Shown: one piece after another, positions 59,168 through 64,000 of the stretch | How positions within the stretch are numbered: position 1 is the first letter of the stretch | Layout: each line of letters opens with the position of its first letter | Assembly: GCA_944326475.1 (NCBI GenBank) | Contig: CALVEC010000011.1 | Span: 1-64,000, forward strand | Direction: 5' to 3' | DNA length: 64,000 nucleotides | Source of the DNA: Candidatus Gastranaerophilales bacterium | GTDB taxonomy: Bacteria > Cyanobacteriota > Vampirovibrionia > Gastranaerophilales > Gastranaerophilaceae | Program-made: the position numbers and the translations under genes | Notes under the pieces: generated by a model | What the model was told of the DNA's origin: nothing | Seen by the model: only the letters and a program-made list of their open reading frames with translations | The model's database searches: none

Positions 59168-59413
59168 ATGCGATTGGATAAATTTTTAAAGGTTTCAAGA
59201 CTTATCAAAAGAAGAACAGTAGCTAATGAAGTTTCTGACCAGGGGCGTGTTCTTGTTAATGATATGCCGGCAAAACCATCTAAACAACTAAAAGTCGGAG
59301 ATATAATAAAAATTGAACACACAAAAAAAGATGTTACAGTCAGGGTTGTAAAAATTCCGGAGGGCAATATATCTGTGCAGCAGGCGCCTGATTTGTATGA
59401 AGAACTTTCTTAG
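59168..59413 (+). CDS. rqcP: S4-domain RNA-binding protein RqcP
   Basis: 81-residue S4 domain protein (MRLDKFLKVSRLIKRRTVANEV, GRVLVNDMPAKPSKQLKVGD). Matches RqcP/YabO, which helps RqcH in tailing stalled nascent chains on 50S subunits; the Hsp15 family is the other option. Start ATG has AAAGACGG upstream. First gene of a housekeeping run. Confidence 0.85.
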   Translation: MRLDKFLKVSRLIKRRTVANEVSDQGRVLVNDMPAKPSKQLKVGDIIKIEHTKKDVTVRVVKIPEGNISVQQAPDLYEELS

Positions 59414-59453
59414 TGTGATATAATAAAATTTGTTAGAAAGAATGGAGATTATT

Positions 59454-59735
59454 ATGACAACAGTTAGAGCGAGTCATCTTCTTGTTGAAACGGAAGAAGA
59501 AGCAAAAAAATTGAAACAAGAAATTGAACAAGGTAAATCTTTTGCAGATGCCGCAAGAGAAGTTTCTCTGTGTCCGTCCGGACAGGAAGGCGGAGACCTT
59601 GGATATTTTGGGAAAGGCATGATGGTCAAAGAGTTTGAAGATGCTGCATTTTCTATGAAGGTGGGTGAAATATCCGACCCCATAAAAACACAGTTCGGAT
59701 GGCATTTGATTCAACTAACAGACAGACAAGACTAA
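59454..59735 (+). CDS. parvulin-type peptidyl-prolyl isomerase (PpiC-like)
   Basis: 93 residues, a single PPIase domain: VRASHLLVETEEEAKKLK, ARE-VSLCPSGQEGGDLGYFG and the final WHLIQLTDR. Cytoplasmic, like PpiC; it isomerises X-Pro bonds. ATG 59454 is chosen because GGAG lies upstream; TTG 59430 would overlap the promoter (TATAAT 59,419-59,424). Its stop TAA overlaps the ATG of the next gene by one base. Confidence 0.92.
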   Translation: MTTVRASHLLVETEEEAKKLKQEIEQGKSFADAAREVSLCPSGQEGGDLGYFGKGMMVKEFEDAAFSMKVGEISDPIKTQFGWHLIQLTDRQD

Positions 59736-61372
59736 TGATTATTCAAAAACTCAGAGAATATTTAAAAAATAACAATATCGATTATTTGTGGATAAACACG
59801 ACAGACGAATTTCTTGTAGAGTACAACGAGCTTGCTAATTCTTCAAGATATTTTGTGACGGGATTTACCGGTTCAACGGGTGATGCACTGCTGTCTCTGG
59901 ATAATTTGTGGCAGTTTGCAGACGGCAGATACCATGAGCAGGCAGAAAAAGAGGTTAATCCGGAGTTTATTACAGTTGTAAAGGTTCAGATGGGAGAACG
60001 TGTTTCTGACTTGATGATGGAACGGGTAAAAGACGGAGCAAGCGTAGGTATTGTTGTATCAAAAATTTCTCTGGGTTTTTACAACTTATTAAAAATGAAA
60101 CTTGAGGCAAAAGGCTGCAGGATTGTTGATTTATTAAAAGATCCTGTTGAATTGTTCGCTGATTTTAAAACCTCGGGCGGCAGCAGAATTTGTAAAAGAG
60201 TAGATGAATCGATTACCGGAATTTCTGCGGATAAAAAGCTCAGTATATTTTTTAATCATATAGAATCAAATGCTTGTTATCTTGAAACAAATCTTGAAAA
60301 TATTGCCTATATGACAAATCTCAGACAGTATAAAACTCCGTATTCATCAGTATTTAAGGCTAAGGCTGTTTTTGAAGGCGGGCATGGGTATATTTTTACA
60401 AATGAAGAAACAGAAGAAATCGGTGAAAAATTTAAAGTTTTTCCTCTGAGTTACTTTAAGGAGTTTATAAAAGACAAAAATAACATCCTATACAACCCTG
60501 AAAATCTTAACAGAGCTGATTATTTACTTATTGAAGGACGGGCAAAGGAAGCGGACTATGATTTTGTTGCAATAATGAAATCTATAAAAACACATGCTGA
60601 GATAGAGCACCTGAAATCCTGCTTTGAAAGAACAGATAAAGTTGTTGAAAAAATAGGAGAAATTGTATGTTCGGAAACTCCTGTCAGCGAGTTTGAGCTG
60701 TCAGAGAAAGTCCTTGAGGAATATTTAAACCGCGGTGCAAGACAGTTGAGTTTTAAAACCATACTTGCTGCCGGCGCAAATTCTTCTGTTATTCACTATT
60801 CACATCCTTCAAAAGAGGTTTTTGTAAAAGACGGTGATTTTGTGCTGCTTGATTGCGGCGGGCATTTTGAAGGCGGATATTCTACAGATATTACTCGAAC
60901 TTTTTTGCGTGCAAAACCTGATAAACTTCAAAAAAAGGTATACACAACCGTACTAAAAATGTTTTTGAACGTTTATAATTATGAATTAAAAGAAGATACA
61001 AACGGACAGGAGCTTGACTCTTTAGCACGAAAAATAGCTGATGACTCCGGTTTAATGGGGGAATTTAATTTCAACCATGGGCTTGGACATGGTGTCGGCA
61101 TTAATGTGCATGAGCATCCTCCGGTTCTTTCGGGCGGACCTGCAGGAAGAAATATTTTGAGAAAAAATATGGTTGTAACAATTGAACCGGGGCTGTATAA
61201 GGCAGGTTTTGGCGGTGTAAGGCTTGAAAATACCGTATATGTTGATGAAGTTAACGGAAAACATAAGTTTTGTTCTTTTTCAAAGGTAAAATTTCAGGAT
61301 AACCTTATAGAACAAGAACTTTTGACAGATGAAGAAAAATTGTGGCTGAAAAACTGGCAGGATGAAAAATGA
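59735..61372 (+). CDS. Xaa-Pro aminopeptidase-like M24 peptidase
   Basis: 545 residues. Creatinase-like N-terminal domains (about 1-300), then an M24 domain. Metal ligands are visible: VLLDCGGHFEGGYSTDITRTF (two Asp), GLGHGVGINVHEHP (His), VTIEPGLY (Glu) and GVRLENTV (Glu). Typical of aminopeptidase P (removes N-terminal residues before Pro). ATG 59735 (MIIQKLREYLKNN) is preferred to ATG 59699. Its end overlaps the RNA methyltransferase start (ATGA), so the run is translationally coupled. Confidence 0.92.
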   Translation: MIIQKLREYLKNNNIDYLWINTTDEFLVEYNELANSSRYFVTGFTGSTGDALLSLDNLWQFADGRYHEQAEKEVNPEFITVVKVQMGERVSDLMMERVKDGASVGIVVSKISLGFYNLLKMKLEAKGCRIVDLLKDPVELFADFKTSGGSRICKRVDESITGISADKKLSIFFNHIESNACYLETNLENIAYMTNLRQYKTPYSSVFKAKAVFEGGHGYIFTNEETEEIGEKFKVFPLSYFKEFIKDKNNILYNPENLNRADYLLIEGRAKEADYDFVAIMKSIKTHAEIEHLKSCFERTDKVVEKIGEIVCSETPVSEFELSEKVLEEYLNRGARQLSFKTILAAGANSSVIHYSHPSKEVFVKDGDFVLLDCGGHFEGGYSTDITRTFLRAKPDKLQKKVYTTVLKMFLNVYNYELKEDTNGQELDSLARKIADDSGLMGEFNFNHGLGHGVGINVHEHPPVLSGGPAGRNILRKNMVVTIEPGLYKAGFGGVRLENTVYVDEVNGKHKFCSFSKVKFQDNLIEQELLTDEEKLWLKNWQDEK

Positions 61373-62136
61373 CTGATATAACAAGTACCGGCAATCGTTT
61401 AGTAGTGGAGACGGCAAAACTGCACCAAAAAAAGTACAGAAATCAGAGCGGTTTGTTTCTTTTAGAAGGTGAAAAAGCAATATCAGAAGCTGTTTCCGCC
61501 GGAATCGAAGTTCAGAATCTTTTTGTTATGGACGGGCAAAAAGAGAAATACTGCAATAATTTGTCTATTGAAAAAATCAAAACTGTTAATCTTGCGGTTA
61601 TGAAAAAGCTGTCAACAACAGACACGCCGCCGGAAGCTGCAGCAGTGTGCGTTCAAAGGCAATATACTCTTTCCGATATTGATAAATTTACAAAAATTGC
61701 TGCACTTGAAAATATAAAAGATGCAGGTAATCTCGGGACAATAATACGCTCTGCTGCTGCATTCAGGATAGAGGGGCTTGTATTGTGCGGTGACTGTATT
61801 GATTTATACAATCCCAAGGTTGTCCGCTCTGCCGCAGGCAATTTGTTTAAGCTTCCGATTGTCTCTGTTGGGTCAGTAAAAGATCTTAAAAAACTATCCG
61901 GCAAAAGAACTTATATTGCGACTGTCGTAAATCACAATGATGCCGTTTCCCCCGACAATCTGGATTTTGCAAAATCGTTTGTGCTTATGACAGGTTCTGA
62001 GGCTGACGGACTTACTAAAGAGGCAGTTGATATGGCTGATGTTAAAACGACTATAAAAATTTCAGACAGGGTTGAGTCTTTAAATTTAAGTATTGCAGCT
62101 TCTATTCTGTTTTATATTGCCGGCATGCAAAACTAG
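61369..62136 (+). CDS. SpoU/TrmH-family RNA 2'-O-methyltransferase
   Basis: 255 residues. N-terminal substrate-binding domain (about 1-90) then a knotted SPOUT domain with ALENIKDAGNLGTIIRSAAAF (motif 1), VLMTGSEADGL (motif 2) and SLNLSIAASILFYI (motif 3), the SAM-binding knot. Members (RlmB, TrmH, TsnR-like) methylate ribose 2'-OH in 23S rRNA or tRNA; the exact target is not clear. Start overlaps the stop of the peptidase gene by 4 bases. Confidence 0.9.
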   Translation: MTDITSTGNRLVVETAKLHQKKYRNQSGLFLLEGEKAISEAVSAGIEVQNLFVMDGQKEKYCNNLSIEKIKTVNLAVMKKLSTTDTPPEAAAVCVQRQYTLSDIDKFTKIAALENIKDAGNLGTIIRSAAAFRIEGLVLCGDCIDLYNPKVVRSAAGNLFKLPIVSVGSVKDLKKLSGKRTYIATVVNHNDAVSPDNLDFAKSFVLMTGSEADGLTKEAVDMADVKTTIKISDRVESLNLSIAASILFYIAGMQN

Positions 62137-62164
62137 GATGTATAATTTTAGCAGCGGAGGTTTT

Positions 62165-63259
62165 ATGAAAAGATTTTTTAATTTACTGTTAATAATTTTT
62201 CTTTCTGCTGTATTAACCAGCGGCTGTTTAAAAAAAGAAGAAATTAAAGAAAGTGTAACAAAATTTATTCCCCTGAAAACTCAGCAAGAAACGGAACGGG
62301 AAGCTGAGATTAAAGATGAGATTGCTCAGGCAAAAGCCGATATCAGCCTGAAAAAACTGGATAAACTTTCTGTTAAAAATGAAAAGTCTAAAAAAGATTC
62401 TTTTGAGGCAATGAGCTATAAAAATGATTTTAAAGAAGCGGAGAGTGCATATAAAGCGAAAAACTATACAGATGCAATTCTCGGCTTTAATCAGGTGCTT
62501 AAAGATAATCCCAAAAATTATAAAGCACACTGTATGCTTGCAATGAGCTATGCCCAAAAAGGCGATAATAACAGCGCTGAAATGGTTTTAACAAGAGCGA
62601 TTGAAATGTTTCCTGATGAATGGAATGCTTATACAATACTGGGGGATATAAAAAGGTCTGAACACAACTATGGTGTTGCGATTGAGTACTATAAAAAAGC
62701 TATTGCGACCCCGACAATTCCGGATGAAGGCAAAGTTCATTATCTAAAAGAAATTGACAAAACCACAAAAGAACAAAATACGTGGAACCAAAAAGCCGCA
62801 AGTCTCGGAATTATAACTACTTCTGTTGAAATGAATCTGGATAAAACAAAATGGGAAATAGCTTATAATGCCGGAAATGATAAAAACTGGATTGTAGAAT
62901 ACGGGCTTAAAGGCGAGGATGTCATGAATTATAAATGGACTCAGCTTGTTACCGTCCAGTTTTTTGAAAAAACTTATTATAATAAAACACCGGAAGAACA
63001 TATTTTAAACCAGCTTGCTGCCATTGAAAAAATGGCTATAAATACCCAGAAAATGTTCCAAAAAAGTGTAATCAGCAATAAAACAACAGATATTATGTAT
63101 GAATGGGCTTTTGATAAGGGACAGGAATCTGAAATAGCAAGGGTTGTTCAAACCGAAAAAGGTCTTTATCATTTACACTATGCTAAAAAAGGTGTTATAA
63201 ATAAGCAGGAACGCCAGCAATGGATTGATGTTTTGAATAAAGCAAAAATAAAAGAATAA
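62165..63259 (+). CDS. TPR lipoprotein
   Basis: 364 residues. Signal peptide with lipobox LTSGC, Cys-21 as the lipidated residue. Then a charged coiled region (25-95), TPR repeats (about 95-190; TDAILGFNQVLKDNPKNYKA) and a C-terminal beta-like domain (about 215-350). ATG 62165 has GGAGG upstream and gives a normal lipoprotein signal; an ATG 72 bases earlier is rejected. Anchored in the envelope; partner unknown. Confidence 0.8.
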   Translation: MKRFFNLLLIIFLSAVLTSGCLKKEEIKESVTKFIPLKTQQETEREAEIKDEIAQAKADISLKKLDKLSVKNEKSKKDSFEAMSYKNDFKEAESAYKAKNYTDAILGFNQVLKDNPKNYKAHCMLAMSYAQKGDNNSAEMVLTRAIEMFPDEWNAYTILGDIKRSEHNYGVAIEYYKKAIATPTIPDEGKVHYLKEIDKTTKEQNTWNQKAASLGIITTSVEMNLDKTKWEIAYNAGNDKNWIVEYGLKGEDVMNYKWTQLVTVQFFEKTYYNKTPEEHILNQLAAIEKMAINTQKMFQKSVISNKTTDIMYEWAFDKGQESEIARVVQTEKGLYHLHYAKKGVINKQERQQWIDVLNKAKIKE

Positions 63260-63414
63260 CAAGGCGGCTGGTAATATCACTGCGCCTCTTTAATTCCGGC
63301 ATGTGTAATTAGTTCAGCGCGCAAAATTCAGCCATCCTCTTTTTCCCAAAAGGAAGCAGAGGAATAGCCGGACAGGTGCGCAAAAGTCGTAAAAAGCGGC
63401 TGCACCATTTCTAA
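63260..63414. other. gap between the TPR lipoprotein and the flagellar fragment
   Basis: No gene seen. Contains a CCTCT/AGAGG hairpin with inner TTCC/GGAA around CAAAA (about 63,334-63,366) and GGTGC/GCACC (63,375-63,405). Stops close all three frames here, so the flagellar fragment downstream has no visible upstream continuation. Confidence 0.45.
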
Positions 63415-64000
63415 AAGGTAAAAAAGCTGAAATATCCGCAATTATTTTGCTTATATTTCTTCTTATTTATTCAAAAGGGTACAAGTGATTTCACCAATAA
63501 AATAGGCTTTACTCAGGGCGGAGATGTCTCTGATGATGCTATATATCTCGCCGGTGACCCTGTAGGAAATACTACAGTCTCCTCCAATGTTCTTGCCTAT
63601 ACTACTTCCACTACGCTCTCATCTCTGGGTATAACAGAAGGCAACTTTGTATTGAACGGTAAAACAATACAGGTTACACAGGATATTCAAACACTTATTG
63701 ACAATATAAATGCAGCCTTCACGCCTAACGATGTGAACGGAGTCAGAGCTTCTTTTGAAAACGGAAGAATAGTTTTGACTGCAGCGGTTGCAAGTTCTGA
63801 ATCAGTTATAAATATTGAAGCCGGTTCCAGCAATTTCACGGAGTTTGCCGGATTGACAACGAATAAAGTTATGAACACATCTGCTCAAACAGCAGGAAAG
63901 AATGCGCAGTTTGAGGTTAACGGTACATCTTTTGAACAGGAGTCAAATACCGTTTATATTGATAAAGACGGCAATGTAACCCAAAATATTGAAGACGCTG
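63415..64000 (+). CDS. flagellar hook-associated protein fragment with Flagellin_IN motif (no start codon; runs off window)
   Basis: The frame is open from 63415 to the end of the window and translates to the middle of a hook-associated or hook protein: LGITEGNFVLNGKTIQV followed by INAAFTPNDVNGVRASFENGRIVLTA, the flagellin/FliD 'IN' motif, then FEVNGTSFEQESNTVYIDKDGNV as in FliD, FlgE or FlgK-type proteins. There is no ATG, GTG or TTG before codon 79 (TTG at 63651), and a stop sits just upstream. So the N-terminal part, including the export signal, is missing. It is either a pseudogene, a silent cassette, an assembly join, or uses a non-standard start. Confidence 0.55.

Noticed and set aside
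63334-63366. Signal recognition particle RNA-like GGAAGCAG element.
   Set aside because: The conserved tetraloop and the symmetric CAGG side of the SRP hairpin are missing; only the GGAAGCAG string agrees.
1-64000. CRISPR arrays, insertion sequences, prophage genes.
   Set aside because: No regularly spaced repeats, transposase or phage structural genes were seen on either strand.

Overview
This is a low-GC bacterial window from a cell with two membranes: it has an autotransporter barrel, OmpA-type MotB and secreted barrel-like proteins. It is flagellated (motA, motB, fliJ, a fliK-like gene, a hook/rod gene and a hook-associated fragment). The gene content (a giant helical protein, small proteins with a short N-terminal 'N/S-F-K-A' signature, PPDK, a Re-citrate/homocitrate-type synthase, pseudopilin, low GC) fits a gut non-photosynthetic cyanobacterial relative (Melainabacteria/Vampirovibrionia, Gastranaerophilales-like). 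That placement is an inference from memory of the group, not a search result.

Layout. 1-9,300: housekeeping and signalling genes (rplI, a U32-family enzyme, a response regulator/histidine kinase pair, rsmH with an ftsL-like gene, a SulP transporter, a missed 55-codon gene). 9,300-21,400: giant-protein region, dominated by a 2,510-residue protein with a GNAT domain in the middle and a RelA/SpoT-type synthetase-like C-terminus, followed by a small acidic gene in the position expected of an immunity gene. 21,500-27,250: flagellar genes (a missed 54-codon gene, motAB, fliJ, fliK-like, flgF/G-like) and a dicarboxylate symporter. 27,500-32,000: Re-citrate/homocitrate-like synthase, a highly structured intergenic stretch and PPDK. 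32,200-42,760: accessory island beginning at tRNA-Arg and tRNA-Ser, with a glucan-water-dikinase-like protein, a WYL regulator, two unknown genes, a complete type III restriction-modification pair and a stand-alone TOPRIM protein. 42,890-47,320: pseudopilin, mtnP, YggT, obgE, TPR protein. 47,400-55,200: broken autotransporter, altered alpha/beta hydrolase, two HD-GYP genes (one with lost catalytic residues), a secreted barrel-like/pentapeptide pair and a UbiA prenyltransferase. 55,500-64,000: CDF-CBS-CorC fusion, phosphoesterase, rqcP-parvulin-pepP-rRNA methyltransferase-TPR lipoprotein run, and a flagellar hook-associated fragment that leaves the window.

How the genes work together. Both HD-GYP genes sit behind near-perfect sigma-28 (FliA) promoters, which ties c-di-GMP-type signalling to the flagellar regulon although they lie about 25 kb from the motor genes. 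The restriction system shares a short intergenic motif with the WYL regulator gene, suggesting local control. Several housekeeping genes (U32, rsmH, sulP) have a -10 box ending six bases before the start codon, which points to leaderless mRNAs.

The best candidates for something undescribed are the giant GNAT/RelA-SpoT-like protein with its downstream partner, the CDF-CorC fusion transporter, the glucan-water-dikinase-like protein, and the structured non-coding stretch at 28,890-29,095.
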